This document shows, piece by piece, positions 37,749-47,567 of a stretch of DNA of 64,000 bases. Source of the stretch: Frigoribacterium sp. CFBP 13712 (lineage in GTDB: Bacteria > Actinomycetota > Actinomycetes > Actinomycetales > Microbacteriaceae); contig NZ_JACYVH010000001.1 in the NCBI RefSeq assembly GCF_014842255.1, positions 337,264 through 401,263 of the forward strand. Direction: 5' to 3'. Position 1 is the first letter of the stretch; each line of letters begins with the position of its first letter. Under the pieces are notes generated by a model, which was not told the DNA's origin, did not search any database, and saw only the letters and a list, made by a program, of their open reading frames with translations. Position numbers and translations under genes: made by a program.

Positions 37749-40584
37749 CTCTCTCCTCGTCGAAGGTGGTGGCGGGCTGCTCGGCTTCGGGCGTCCCGGC
37801 ACGGCTGCGGCGACGACGCGGAGTCGTCGGAAGCGCCAGCAGGAGGGCCGAGCCGAGCACGAGGGCCCAGGTGACCAGGACGATCACGCCGAGCGGACCG
37901 CCGTCGGGGTGCGGCTCGCGCTGGTCGGTCGAGTCGATGTAGCGCCAGAGCAGACCGTTGCTGGTGTCGCCGACCGGCAGGAACGCCGCGTCGGCGTCGA
38001 GGGCCTCGCTCGATCGCTGGGCCAGAGCCGAGGAGTCCGGGTCGTCCGCGCCCTCGGTCAGCAGCACGAAGCCGATGCCCTGGCGCGCGAGGTCGTCGGA
38101 GGGGTCGAATCCGCTCCGGCTCACCAGGTTGCCGGCGAGGACGGTGAGGTCGTCGGTGGTCGAGGTGAGACTCTGCGCCGTCGAGTCGAGGGACGACTGG
38201 TCGTCGAGGGTCGACCCCTGCCCGTGCTCGAGCGAGACCGCCAGCGAGCCGTCGGGCTGCGGCGTCAGCACCAGGGTTCCGATCTCCGGTGACGCCTCGG
38301 CCTCCGCCGTCACGTAGGCGGACAGGATCCGACCGGTGCTCGAGCGGATGTCCGCCGCGCCCGAGAGCGAGCCGATCACCACGGGCACGGCCGCGGCGAC
38401 CGCGAACACCGCCACGACGACACCCGACGCCGGCGCGATCCGGGGCAGTCGATCGAGCGTGACCGAGGCCGCGCCGATCAGACCGAGCAGGTAGAGGCTG
38501 AGCGCGCCTCCGGCCCAGATCGTCGTGCTCTCGCTGCCGACGCCGATGATCGACAGCTGCGTCGCCACCACGGCCGTGAGGTAGCCGGCCAGGGCGATGA
38601 CGAGCGCGGGCACGGCACGGGTGCGCGAGCCGACGAAGGGCGAGGCGAGCGCGAGGAGCGCGAGGGGCACGAGACCCACTGCCACGATGATCGCGAGCGT
38701 CCCGCCCTGGACGCCCGACCCACCGAGGAGGGCGGTCCATCCGTTCAGACCGGTCTCGGGAGAGCCGAGCAGGAGCTGGAGGGGCGACGCGGGATCCGTC
38801 CGGGTGGGGACTCCGGGGTCGGCGAGGAGGGCCCACCACGTGCCGCGCATCGTCTGGACGATCGCCAGCGGGGCGAACAGCACCACGGCCGGCAGGGGGA
38901 TCGCCAGCATGCGGTGGATCCCCCTCGGCCGGGTGGCGAGCGATCCGATCCAGAGGAGGAGCAGCGCCGGCAGGAGGACGGGTGCACCGGCCGCGACGAG
39001 CGCGAAGAGCAGCGACGCGGCCGCCCCCGAGGCCCACGAGCGCGCCGCTCCGATGAGCGCCCAGATGAAGAACGGCAGCGCCATGTGCGCGACGACCGCT
39101 CCGAGGTGCCCGGTCTGGAGTGACGAGAACAGGGGCGACGACACGGCGTAGAGCGCGGCCGCGACGGCGGGGACCCACGAACGCGTCGTGATGCGCCGGG
39201 CGACGAAGAAGGTGCCGATCGCGGAGACGGGCGCAGCGACGAGGTAGACGGCGAGCACCGACGTCGACGGAGACCAGAAGGTGGCCGTCCCGAGGAGCGC
39301 CACGACGAGGGCGAACGGGTCGGACGGGCCGACGAAGCCGGCGCCGATCTCGCGCCAGCCCCAGCCGACGGACTTCCAGAGCTCTCCGACGGTGGTGCTC
39401 AGCGGCAGGAGTCCGCCGCCGGTCATCGCGGGCTCGCGCACCAGCCGGAGGAACGCGACCACGCTGACGACGGCCGTGGCGACGACGACCCACAGTCCGC
39501 CCGATCCGATGAAGCTGGCCCTCGGGTCGGCGGAGTCCTCGCCCCGGGCGACCAGGGCGTCGCGCTCGTTCACCCGACGCTCGCGCACCTGGTTGTAGCT
39601 GGCCCGCAGGGGTTCGACGGCCGACCACGACACCGTCCTGGTCCGGTGCAGCGCCCGGCGTGCGGCGGGCACGCGCCCTCCCCCGAAGGCCACGCGCAGA
39701 GCGGTCGAGAACTCGCCGAGGACCGCACCGGGGTTCTTGGTGAGGAGGTGCCAGACGCTGCGGACGACGGCCAACGGGACGAGGCTGAGCCAGTGCAGGG
39801 GCAGTGCGGCGAGAGGTGCGTAGACGAGGCGTCGGTGGAGCTGCGCCGCCCGACGCAGCCGGGCCCGACGAGCCTGCCCGCCGTGCGACTGCCCGAAGTC
39901 CTCCGGATTGCCCGCGCTGCTGACGTGCGCGGCGGGGACGGCGACCACCCGGTGCCCGGCGAGTCTGGCGCGCACCGAGAAGTCGAGCGACGCGTCGACG
40001 TGCGGCAGACCCGGGTCGAACCCGCCGAGAGCGTCCCAGACGCTCCGCCGCACGAGCATGCCGCCCGCGGCGACGCCGAGGACGTCGTCGTGGAAGTCGT
40101 GCTGCCCCTGATCGAGCTCGTTCTCGACGAGCGGCATCGACGCCCCGTAGCGCGTCATGGTCTCGCCGAACTCGGCGATCGTGCCCGGCTCGTCCCAGCG
40201 CATCAGCTTCGGACCGGCGACCGCGACGGAGGGAGCCACCTCGACCGTCGCCATCAGACGCTCGAGCGCGTCGTGCTCCGGCGCGTTGTCGTGCCCGAGG
40301 AACCACAGCCATTCGTCGTGGGAGTCGTGCGGGGCGTCCGACGTCGGGCCCGACACGCGGACACCGTGAGCGAGGGCCTCGCCGAACGTCCGGGCCGCGG
40401 GGACGCTGGTCAGCTGGGCGGCGCCGCTCAATGACAGGCGGCCCGCCGCCGAGTCCGGTCCACCGGTGTCGACGACCACGAGGGCCTCGGGCGGTCGCGT
40501 CTGACGCGACAGACCCTCGAGGGTTCGGTCGAGGTAGGTCGCCCCACCGGGGGCGACGAGGATCGCTGTGACTCTCGGCTGCAT
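37741..40584 (-). CDS. Large membrane glycosyltransferase (GT2 N-terminal domain)
   Basis: 947 aa. Residues 1-250 form a GT2 domain: [47 protein letters not shown] (DN acceptor motif) and [25 protein letters not shown]. About a dozen transmembrane segments follow (370-760), then an outer domain (760-910) and a last helix ([23 protein letters not shown]). Such two-part proteins sit beside whiB2 and DUF5719 in actinobacteria and probably act on lipid-linked cell-wall sugars. The acceptor is unknown. Confidence 0.88.
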   Translation of the reverse strand: MQPRVTAILVAPGGATYLDRTLEGLSRQTRPPEALVVVDTGGPDSAAGRLSLSGAAQLTSVPAARTFGEALAHGVRVSGPTSDAPHDSHDEWLWFLGHDNAPEHDALERLMATVEVAPSVAVAGPKLMRWDEPGTIAEFGETMTRYGASMPLVENELDQGQHDFHDDVLGVAAGGMLVRRSVWDALGGFDPGLPHVDASLDFSVRARLAGHRVVAVPAAHVSSAGNPEDFGQSHGGQARRARLRRAAQLHRRLVYAPLAALPLHWLSLVPLAVVRSVWHLLTKNPGAVLGEFSTALRVAFGGGRVPAARRALHRTRTVSWSAVEPLRASYNQVRERRVNERDALVARGEDSADPRASFIGSGGLWVVVATAVVSVVAFLRLVREPAMTGGGLLPLSTTVGELWKSVGWGWREIGAGFVGPSDPFALVVALLGTATFWSPSTSVLAVYLVAAPVSAIGTFFVARRITTRSWVPAVAAALYAVSSPLFSSLQTGHLGAVVAHMALPFFIWALIGAARSWASGAAASLLFALVAAGAPVLLPALLLLWIGSLATRPRGIHRMLAIPLPAVVLFAPLAIVQTMRGTWWALLADPGVPTRTDPASPLQLLLGSPETGLNGWTALLGGSGVQGGTLAIIVAVGLVPLALLALASPFVGSRTRAVPALVIALAGYLTAVVATQLSIIGVGSESTTIWAGGALSLYLLGLIGAASVTLDRLPRIAPASGVVVAVFAVAAAVPVVIGSLSGAADIRSSTGRILSAYVTAEAEASPEIGTLVLTPQPDGSLAVSLEHGQGSTLDDQSSLDSTAQSLTSTTDDLTVLAGNLVSRSGFDPSDDLARQGIGFVLLTEGADDPDSSALAQRSSEALDADAAFLPVGDTSNGLLWRYIDSTDQREPHPDGGPLGVIVLVTWALVLGSALLLALPTTPRRRRSRAGTPEAEQPATTFDEERDD

Positions 40585-40675
40585 GACCTGTGCAGCCTAG
40601 GTCGAGCCTCGCACCTCCGTCGACCGGCGCGCCGGTCCCGGCGCACCTGTGAACCACCCATGACCGGGTACGACG

Positions 40676-40707
40676 ACGGCGTGCCGCCCGTTCGGGGAGC
40701 ACGCCGT
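40676..40707 (-). terminator. Hairpin terminator of whiB2
   Basis: 9-bp stem ACGGCGTGC / GCACGCCGT with a 14-nt loop, 20 bp after the whiB2 stop and before the glycosyltransferase start at 40584. A GGAGGCGCG nonamer lies beside it at 40716-40724. Confidence 0.7.
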
Positions 40708-40726
40708 GATGTCGAGGAGGCGCGGG

Positions 40727-41050
40727 TCAGGCCTGCTTGCGGAGCTTCCGCCGTTCGCGCTCCGACAGACCACCCCAGATGCCGAAGCGCTCGTCGTTCT
40801 GGAGGGCGTACTCGAGGCACTGGGCCTTGACGTCGCACGAGGCGCAGATCTTCTTGGCGTCGCGGGTGCTTCCGCCCTTCTCGGGGAAGAACGCCTCGGG
40901 ATCGGTCTGCGCGCAGAGCGAGTCGGCCTGCCAGGCGAGCTGGTTCTCTTCGTCGTCGACCTGGTTCTTGCGCACGCCGGGGACGCCGAGCAGGACCGGG
41001 TCGACGTGCCAGTCGTCGGGTACTCCGACACGGGTGTCGTTCATCGTCAC
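40727..41050 (-). CDS. whiB2: WhiB-family regulator (WhiB2/WhmD type)
   Basis: 107 aa with cluster-ligand cysteines C46, C69, C72 and C78, the GIWGGLSERERRKLRK segment and a 40-residue N-terminal extension. WhiB2/WhmD is essential for septation in mycobacteria, and this neighbourhood (manB, DUF3499, GT, manA) matches Rv3255c-Rv3260c. The GTG start at 41050 is preferred because GGGGAG lies 7 nt upstream; the ATG at 41044 would have a 13-nt spacing. A promoter with an embedded palindrome is upstream. Confidence 0.94.
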   Translation of the reverse strand: MTMNDTRVGVPDDWHVDPVLLGVPGVRKNQVDDEENQLAWQADSLCAQTDPEAFFPEKGGSTRDAKKICASCDVKAQCLEYALQNDERFGIWGGLSERERRKLRKQA

Positions 41051-41100
41051 AGCACATCTCCCCTCGTCGTCGTCGCCCCCTGAACGGCTGCGATGGGGTC

Positions 41101-41130
41101 AATTACACCGGTGTAATTCGGCCACGTCAA
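41101..41130 (-). promoter_or_regulatory. whiB2 promoter with 18-bp palindromic operator
   Basis: On the minus strand TTGACG (41130-41125) and TGTAAT (41107-41102) are separated by exactly 17 bp. The perfect palindrome AATTACACCGGTGTAATT (41101-41118) covers the 3' half of the spacer and the whole -10 box, so a bound repressor would block RNA polymerase. The predicted start is near 41094, giving a leader of about 45 nt. Confidence 0.8.
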
Positions 41131-41216
41131 GTCAGGGCCCAATAAACCCTGAACCCCTCATCGAGGGTCAAGCGGGCCCCGGCGTGTCGGGGTACGGTTC
41201 GGCTCGTCGCGCCGGC

Positions 41217-42176
41217 TCAGGCGCGCGGGGCGGCGGCCCAGGCGCTCGAGACCATGTCGAGCAGACTGTGTCGCATCGTCCAGTCGAGGTCGCGGGCCGC
41301 GAGTGCGCCGTCGGCGACGATGCGATCCGGATCGCCTGCGCGCCGAGGGGCGACCTCGGGCGTGAAGTCGATGCCGGTGCCCTCGCGCATGGCGTCCATG
41401 ATCTCCCGGACCGACACCCCGCCTCCCGAACCGAGGTTGTAGGCGGGCTCGACCGGCTCGCCCGCGTCGAGGCGTCGAGCGGCGGCCACGTGCGACACGG
41501 CGAGGTCGGCGACGTGCACGTAATCGCGCACGCAGGTGCCGTCGGGCGTGGCGTAGTCGTCGCCGTTGATGCGCGGCGTGCGACCCGCGGCGAGCGCGTC
41601 GAACACGAGGGGGAAGAGATTGTGCGGGCTGGCGTCGTACAGCTCGGGGTGTCCGGAGCCGACCACGTTGAAGTAGCGGAGGCTCGTGTGACGGAGTCCG
41701 GTCGCCACCGCCTGGTCGCGCAGCAGCCACTCGCCGATCAGCTTGCTCTCGCCGTACGGCGAGGCGGGGGCCTTGGGGGTGTCCTCCGTGACGAGCTCGG
41801 TGGGCGGGGTGCCGTAGACGGCGGCGCTCGACGAGAACACGATGCGATCGACGCCGTTCCCGGTCATCGCCTCGAGCAGGCGCTGCGTGCCCGTCACGTT
41901 CTGGTCGTAGGTGTGCAGCGGACGCTGGACGGACACACCGGCGTACTTGTAGCCCGCGACGTGGACGACGCCGGTGACGCCGTGGCGGGCGATCGTCTCG
42001 GAGACGAGGTCGCCATCGAGGATCGACCCCCGGACGAACGGCACCCCCTCGGGCACGAACGACTCGATGCCCGACGAGAGGTCGTCGAGCACGACCGCGT
42101 CGATCCCCGCCGACCGGAACTCGCGGACGACATGGGATCCGATGTAGCCGGCGCCGCCGGTGACCAACCAAGACAT
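41217..42176 (-). CDS. galE: UDP-glucose 4-epimerase GalE
   Basis: 319 aa SDR-type enzyme that interconverts UDP-glucose and UDP-galactose, supplying galactose for glycopolymers. The NAD-binding motif is VTGGAGYIGSHV at the N-terminus, the catalytic Ser in FSSSAAVYG, Tyr/Lys in YGESKLIGE, and the substrate region SLRYFNVVGSG. Other 4-epimerase specificities are possible. Lies between manA and whiB2 on the same strand, with a GGAGGCGCG nonamer in the gap to manA. Confidence 0.9.
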   Translation of the reverse strand: MSWLVTGGAGYIGSHVVREFRSAGIDAVVLDDLSSGIESFVPEGVPFVRGSILDGDLVSETIARHGVTGVVHVAGYKYAGVSVQRPLHTYDQNVTGTQRLLEAMTGNGVDRIVFSSSAAVYGTPPTELVTEDTPKAPASPYGESKLIGEWLLRDQAVATGLRHTSLRYFNVVGSGHPELYDASPHNLFPLVFDALAAGRTPRINGDDYATPDGTCVRDYVHVADLAVSHVAAARRLDAGEPVEPAYNLGSGGGVSVREIMDAMREGTGIDFTPEVAPRRAGDPDRIVADGALAARDLDWTMRHSLLDMVSSAWAAAPRA

Positions 42177-42249
42177 GGGGCAACTCTAGTCAGCGACGGG
42201 GGCGCCGCCGCGGCGGCTCGCTCGCACCGAGGAGGCGCGGGTCGACGGC

Positions 42250-43416
42250 TCAGGCGGGGGTCGCCACGTAGAGGGTCCCTCCGCCGGTGACGGCCAGCCG
42301 GACCTCGTCGGGTGTGACGAACGCGGACTCGCCGGTCGCGAGGCGGATGCTGCCGTCCTGACCCTTCACCTGCACCTCGCCCTCGGTGACGAGCATGATG
42401 CTCGGTCCGCCGATCTGCACGACCGCGCCCGCGCCTCCGGCGTCCACCCGGAGGAGGGCGAAGCCGACGCCCGTCGGGTCGAACCGCTCGACCCCGCGCG
42501 CGGTCTCGACCGGACGGAGGTACGGGACCGGCAGCGGGTCGAAGTCGAGCACCTCGAGCAGCTCGGGGACGTCGACGTGCTTCGGGGTGAGGCCGCCGCG
42601 GAGGACGTTGTCGGACGGCGCCATCAGCTCGACCCCGAGACCCCCGAGGTACGCGTGCACGTTGCCCGCCGGGAGGAAGAGCGCCTCGCCACGGGAGAGG
42701 GTCACGTGGTTGAGCAGCAGCGAGACGACGACGCCGGGATCGCCGGGGTAGCGACCGGAGAGGTCGGCGACGGTCGCGATCGAGGGCGACGGGTCGGCCA
42801 CGCCCTGCGCGAGCTCGGAGACGTCCGCGACGATCCGAGCAGAGTCGTCGGAGCCGTCGAACAGCCGCGTCAGAGTCGTCTCGAGCGACGTCTCGATCAT
42901 GCCGCGGAGCGTCGACAGCCGGCCGGTGCCGCCGTCGAGGGCATCGACGTCGGCGACGGTCTCGGCCAGGGTCCGGAAGCCGCAGAGCGCCTCGAACGCG
43001 TCGCTGAGAGCGACGATGATCTCGGGCTTCGGGAACGGGTCCTTGTAGTTGCGCGACGGCGAGTCGAGGGGCACGCCCGCCTCGTTCTCGGCGGCGAAGC
43101 CGGCCCTCGCCTGCTCGGGGGTCGGGTGCGCCTGGATCGACAACGGGGAATCGGCGGCGAGGACCTTCAAGAGGAACGGCAGCTCGGACCGGCCACGGCC
43201 GAGGGCGCGATCCGGCTCGGCGGCGAACCAGTCGGCCAGCGTGTCGGCCCCGCCCACGACGGCCGGGTTGACGACGACGCTCGGCGAGCCGGCGTGGGCC
43301 CCCAGCCACAGCTCCGCCTCGGGTCGCCCGGACGGTCGGCGCCCGAGCAGCGTCGAGATCGCGGTCGTCGAGCCCCATGCGTAGTCGCGGGGCGTGTTGG
43401 TGATGGCCAGGAACAT
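42250..43416 (-). CDS. manA: Mannose-6-phosphate isomerase ManA (class I)
   Basis: 388 aa zinc enzyme converting fructose 6-phosphate to mannose 6-phosphate for GDP-mannose. Zinc ligands are suggested by SIQAHPTPEQARAG and the Glu/His in KPEIIVALSDAFEALCGFR; the C-terminal cupin has ALFLPAGNVHAYLGGLGVELMAPSDNVLRGGLTPKHVD. Start ATG at 43416 with an AGGTAG ribosome site. Together with manB it feeds mannosylation in the same region. Confidence 0.93.
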   Translation of the reverse strand: MFLAITNTPRDYAWGSTTAISTLLGRRPSGRPEAELWLGAHAGSPSVVVNPAVVGGADTLADWFAAEPDRALGRGRSELPFLLKVLAADSPLSIQAHPTPEQARAGFAAENEAGVPLDSPSRNYKDPFPKPEIIVALSDAFEALCGFRTLAETVADVDALDGGTGRLSTLRGMIETSLETTLTRLFDGSDDSARIVADVSELAQGVADPSPSIATVADLSGRYPGDPGVVVSLLLNHVTLSRGEALFLPAGNVHAYLGGLGVELMAPSDNVLRGGLTPKHVDVPELLEVLDFDPLPVPYLRPVETARGVERFDPTGVGFALLRVDAGGAGAVVQIGGPSIMLVTEGEVQVKGQDGSIRLATGESAFVTPDEVRLAVTGGGTLYVATPA

Positions 43417-43595
43417 GCTCTACCTGCTTGTCGAGTGGAGGGCTTAGGGCCCCTCTACAAAGACATCGGGGCCTCAACCGGGAGACGTTGGCCAAAACTA
43501 CCAAGTCCGTTGCCGCGCGCGGGCGGCGTGCCTAGGCTCGCCGGGTCCCGGCGGCCAGGCCGCGCAGGGCCCCGACACAGAGCAATGGAGCACGG

Positions 43596-44792
43596 ATGTC
43601 ATCGACGACCCTCACCTCGTTCAGCACGCTGGCCAGCGACTTCTTCGGATTCGAAGACCAGCTCTCGGATCGCGAGAAGGGCGTGCTGTCCGAGCTGCGC
43701 TCGTATCTCGAGACCGAGGTCAAGCCGATCATCAACCGGCACTGGGCCGACGCCACCTTCCCGCACGAGGTCGTCAAGGGCCTGGCGGGTCTCGGCCTGT
43801 TCGGCATGCCGTGGGACGAGACCCGGCCGTTCGAGAACTCCGCCGTGTTCCGCGGCTGGGTCGCCCTCGAGCTCGCCCGGGTCGACGCCTCCGTCGCGAC
43901 CTTCTGCGGGGTGCAGAACGGGTTGGCCATGGGATCGATCAGCGTCGGCGGATCCCCTGAGCAACGTGCCGAGTGGCTGCCGAAGATGGCCAGCGGCGAG
44001 GTCGTGGGCGCGTTCGGGCTGACCGAGCCCCTCTCGGGCAGCGACTCGGCTCAGGGCCTGCGCACCGTGGCCACCCGCGACGGCGACGACTGGGTCCTGA
44101 ACGGCTCGAAGCGCTGGATCGGCAACGCGACCTTCAGCGACATCACGATCATCTGGGCGAAGAGCGCGGAGGACGGCCAGGTGAAGGGCTTCATCGTCCC
44201 GACCTCGACCCCGGGTTACTCGGCCACCAAGATCGAGGACAAGCAGAGCCTCCGCATCGTCCAGAACGCCGACATCACGCTCACCGACGTGCGCGTCCCC
44301 GACCGCCTGCGCCTCCAGCAGGCGACGTCGTTCCGCGACACCGCTGCCGTCCTCCGCCTCACCCGCGCCGACGTGGCCTGGGCCGCCGTCGGCAACTCGA
44401 TCGGCGCCTACGAGGCGGCGCTCGCCTACGCCAACGAGCGCGTCCAGTTCGGCAAGCCGATCGCCAAGCACCAGCTCGTCCAGGATCTGCTGGTCAAGAG
44501 CATCGGCAACATCACCGCCTCGATCGCCCTGGTGGCGCGCTGCTCGCAGATGCTCGACGAGGGGGTCCAGCGCGACGAGCACGCGTCCCTCGCCAAGGCG
44601 TTCACGACGGCGAGGATGCGCGAGACCGTCGGTTACGCGCGGGAGGTGCTCGGGGGCAACGGCATCGTGCTCGACTACGACGTCGCCCGGTTCTTCGCGG
44701 ACGCCGAGGCCCTCTACAGCTACGAGGGCACGCGCGAGATGAACACGCTGATCGTCGGTCGGGCGATCACCGGCCAGGCGGCCTTCGTCTGA
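43596..44792 (+). CDS. Acyl-CoA dehydrogenase (glutaryl-CoA dehydrogenase-like)
   Basis: 398 aa flavoprotein. FAD/substrate motifs GAFGLTEPLSGSD and WVLNGSKRWIGNATFSDITIIWAK, C-terminal R-rich FAD loop ANERVQFGKPIAKHQL, and the catalytic Glu in YSYEGTREMNTLIVGRAITG. The sequence style is that of the GCDH branch, though no glutarate pathway genes are near. The ATG at 43596 has GGAG 6 nt upstream. A TAGGCT box at about 43532 may be the promoter. Confidence 0.9.
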   Translation: MSSTTLTSFSTLASDFFGFEDQLSDREKGVLSELRSYLETEVKPIINRHWADATFPHEVVKGLAGLGLFGMPWDETRPFENSAVFRGWVALELARVDASVATFCGVQNGLAMGSISVGGSPEQRAEWLPKMASGEVVGAFGLTEPLSGSDSAQGLRTVATRDGDDWVLNGSKRWIGNATFSDITIIWAKSAEDGQVKGFIVPTSTPGYSATKIEDKQSLRIVQNADITLTDVRVPDRLRLQQATSFRDTAAVLRLTRADVAWAAVGNSIGAYEAALAYANERVQFGKPIAKHQLVQDLLVKSIGNITASIALVARCSQMLDEGVQRDEHASLAKAFTTARMRETVGYAREVLGGNGIVLDYDVARFFADAEALYSYEGTREMNTLIVGRAITGQAAFV

Positions 44793-44812
44793 CCCCGCTC
44801 CTCCACAGGTCC

Positions 44813-44846
44813 ACGACGGGCCGCCCCGGCCGGGGCGGCCCGTCGT
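44813..44846 (+). terminator. Hairpin terminator of acyl-CoA dehydrogenase gene
   Basis: 15-bp perfect stem ACGACGGGCCGCCCC / GGGGCGGCCCGTCGT with a GGCC loop, 20 bp after the stop. It ends 1 bp before the TAGCCT -10 box (44848-44853) of the next gene, so it occupies that promoter's -35 region. Confidence 0.88.
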
Positions 44847-44860
44847 CTAGCCTGGTGCCC

Positions 44861-46213
44861 ATGACGTCGACGACCACCTCCCCGCCCGCGGTCCTGGCAC
44901 CGCGTCGACAGGGCACGGTCTTCGCGACGCTGGCGTTCCTCGTCCTGTTCGGCGGCGACGTGCTCCGCAACGGCACCTCCTTCTGGGGCTGGGGCGTCGC
45001 CTGCGGGGCGATGGTCGTCGCCTCCGCGGTCGTCGTCGCCCGCAACCGGCCCGACCCCCGGCGACTCCCCCGACTGCTCGTGCTCTTCACGATCTGGGCG
45101 GTCGTCTCGATCACCTGGTCGCAGTACCCCGGCGCGTCGGCGCTCGGCATCGTCGCGACCCTGGCCACCATGCTCGGCGCCCTGGCGGTCGCCTGGTCGC
45201 TCCCCTGGCCGCTCATCGTCGCGGCGCTCGGTCGGGCCCTCCGCATCCACGTCGGTCTGTCGCTGCTCTTCGAGCTGATCGTCGCGACCCTCGTCCGACG
45301 CCCCGTCTGCCCCGTCTACCTCGACTGCACCGGCGGGGTGCCCGACGCCTTCTTCTGGTCGCGCGACGTGCTGCTCGAGGGCGGTCGCATCCAGGGGCTG
45401 CAGGGCAACAGCAACATCCTGGGCATCCTGGCCCTCCTGGCGCTCGTCGTCACCGCGTCGCAGTGGTCTGCCCGCACCATCAGCTCGCGTGCGGGCACGA
45501 TCGGGGTCGCCCTCGCGATCGCCGCCCTGCTGCTCACGCGATCGGCGACCACCGCGGCGAGCGGCCTCGCCGTGGTGGCCGTGCTGGCGCTCGTGCTGCT
45601 GGTCCGCCGCACGGCGCCTCCTCGGCGTCCGCGTCTGTACCTGGCCGCCATGGCCGCCGTCGTGGTCGTGGCCGTCGTCGCCGTGCTCGCCCGCACGCCT
45701 CTGCTCGGCGCGCTGGGTCGCAGCAGCGACCTCACCGGCCGCACCGACATCTGGGCCGCGGTGCTCGACCTGGGCGCGCAGCACCCGGTCGTCGGCTGGG
45801 GCTGGGTCGGCTACTGGGTTCCCTGGGCCGCCCCGTTCACCGACCTCGCCGAGCGGAACGGCGTCGTCTACCTGCAGGCGCACGACGCCTACCTCGACGT
45901 CTGGTTCCAGCTCGGCTGGATCGGGCTCGTGCTCTTCGGCCTCGTGTGCCTCGGCGTGCTGGCGCGCTCGTGGTGGTGGGCCACCGACCGCCGTGTCCTC
46001 GGCGTCGGGCGCGAGGCCCCGTGGGCGACGCTCGACCTGCTGCCGCTGCTGCTCGTCGTCGCGCTGCTCGTGCACGGCATCGCCGAGTCACGCCTGATCG
46101 TCGAGTGGGGTTTCGCGCTGCTGGTCGTGGTCGTGGTCGCGACCCGGCGCGACGCCCACGGCTGGAGCGACCACGACCGGGTCGCCGAGCCCACCGACGC
46201 CCTCCGTCCGTGA
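44861..46213 (+). CDS. O-antigen ligase-like membrane protein (first copy)
   Basis: 450 aa, about 11-12 transmembrane helices. The Wzy/WaaL (PF04932-type) features are GLQGNSNILGILALLALVV, the RTDIWAAVLDLGAQHPVVGWGW region and the extracytoplasmic QAHDAYLDVWFQLGWIGLVLFG, with the His-Asp expected in the ligase loop. It would polymerise or attach lipid-linked glycan repeats outside the membrane. Leaderless by geometry (TAGCCT, then 7 nt, ATG). A 37-bp gap separates it from the second copy. Confidence 0.85.
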   Translation: MTSTTTSPPAVLAPRRQGTVFATLAFLVLFGGDVLRNGTSFWGWGVACGAMVVASAVVVARNRPDPRRLPRLLVLFTIWAVVSITWSQYPGASALGIVATLATMLGALAVAWSLPWPLIVAALGRALRIHVGLSLLFELIVATLVRRPVCPVYLDCTGGVPDAFFWSRDVLLEGGRIQGLQGNSNILGILALLALVVTASQWSARTISSRAGTIGVALAIAALLLTRSATTAASGLAVVAVLALVLLVRRTAPPRRPRLYLAAMAAVVVVAVVAVLARTPLLGALGRSSDLTGRTDIWAAVLDLGAQHPVVGWGWVGYWVPWAAPFTDLAERNGVVYLQAHDAYLDVWFQLGWIGLVLFGLVCLGVLARSWWWATDRRVLGVGREAPWATLDLLPLLLVVALLVHGIAESRLIVEWGFALLVVVVVATRRDAHGWSDHDRVAEPTDALRP

Positions 46214-46250
46214 CGACGGCGCCCAGAGGCCGCCCTGCCACAATGGTCGC

Positions 46251-47543
46251 GTGAGGCAGACCCGAGACGAGCGCGACCCGATCCGCCGCTACGTGTCGGC
46301 CTGGATCGGGTTCTCGGCGGGCGGTCACTTCAGCCAGGCCCTCGCGGTCGCCATCGTGCTCTACGCCTTCACGACCGAGTCGGTCCGCACGCTGATGGGC
46401 TGGCCGGGCTCCGTGGCGATCCTGGCGGCCCTGGTCGTCCTGGCCGGCGTCTCGCTCTTCGGCCAGCGGCACCACATCGAGTGGCGCGGCATCCTGCCCG
46501 TGTCGCTCATCGCCCTGTTCGGGTTCATGGGCCTCAGCGTGTTCTGGAGCGAGTACACCTGGGTGACCGTAGGAGGCGCGGCGTACGCGGCCGCGTTCGG
46601 CGCCCTCGGCATCTACCTCGCGCTCGGACGGGATCTCGTCCAGGTGGTGCGCGCCGTCGGCGACGCACTGCGGATCGTGCTGGTGACCTCGCTGGCTCTC
46701 GAGGTGTTCAGCGGGCTGCTCATCGACCAGCCCATCCCCTTCCTCGGCATCCAGGGCAACCTGGCCTACGGCGGGCCCATCCAGGGCATCGCCGGCACGC
46801 GCAACTACATCGGCTACCTCGCCGCACTGGCCCTCATCACCTTCGCCGTCGAGTTCCTCACCCGGTCGGTGCCCCGTCCGCAGGCGGTCGCCTCCGGGCT
46901 GGTCGCCATGACGACCCTGCTGCTCGCCCGCTCGCCGGTCACGGCCGTGGCGGTGCTCGCTCTCGTGGTGGCCGGGCTGGCGCTCAACGCGCTGCGTCGG
47001 GCGCCCGAACGGCGTCGTCCTCTGCTGCAGGGAGCGCTGGCGACGCTCGTCGTGATCGGCGGGACACTCGCCTACGCGGGCCGTTCGCGCCTCCTCGACT
47101 CCGTCGACGCCACGGCCGACCTGTCGGTCCGCACGGCCCTCTGGGCGCGGATCCGCGAGCTGACGAGCGTCCACGACGTGACGGGGTGGGGCTTCGTGGG
47201 GCAGTGGCCCGGCGAGATCTTCCCGTTCTCGACCATCATCTCGCCGAGCGGCCGCCCGCACGCGACGGGCCTGAACGCCTTCTACGACATGGGGCTGCAG
47301 CTCGGCCTCGCCGGCGTCCTGCTCTTCGTCGTCGCCGGGACCCTCGCGTTCGTCCGGAGCTGGACCACCGCCTCCGGCCACCCGATCGTCGCCTACGTCT
47401 GGCCGGCCCTCGTGCTCGTGCTGATCGGGGTCACGGCCCTGGCGGAGAGCTACGTGCTGTTCGAGGGCTCGCTGATGCTCTTCGTGACGGTGGCCACCGT
47501 CGCCGCCCGCAAGCGGTCGTGGCGCTCCCGCCTGCCGAACTGA
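46251..47543 (+). CDS. O-antigen ligase-like membrane protein (second copy)
   Basis: 430 aa, about 11 transmembrane helices, paralogue of the upstream gene. Matching positions are GIQGNLAYGGPIQGIAGTRN, SVRTALWARIRELTSVHDVTGWGFVGQW and RPHATGLNAFYDMGLQLGLAGVLLF. The GTG start at 46251 follows a CACAAT box by 6 nt (leaderless). The two copies differ in the outer loop, so one may be a polymerase and the other a ligase. Confidence 0.84.
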   Translation: MRQTRDERDPIRRYVSAWIGFSAGGHFSQALAVAIVLYAFTTESVRTLMGWPGSVAILAALVVLAGVSLFGQRHHIEWRGILPVSLIALFGFMGLSVFWSEYTWVTVGGAAYAAAFGALGIYLALGRDLVQVVRAVGDALRIVLVTSLALEVFSGLLIDQPIPFLGIQGNLAYGGPIQGIAGTRNYIGYLAALALITFAVEFLTRSVPRPQAVASGLVAMTTLLLARSPVTAVAVLALVVAGLALNALRRAPERRRPLLQGALATLVVIGGTLAYAGRSRLLDSVDATADLSVRTALWARIRELTSVHDVTGWGFVGQWPGEIFPFSTIISPSGRPHATGLNAFYDMGLQLGLAGVLLFVVAGTLAFVRSWTTASGHPIVAYVWPALVLVLIGVTALAESYVLFEGSLMLFVTVATVAARKRSWRSRLPN

Positions 47544-47567
47544 CGACCCGGTCTGCTCGAGCGCGGG

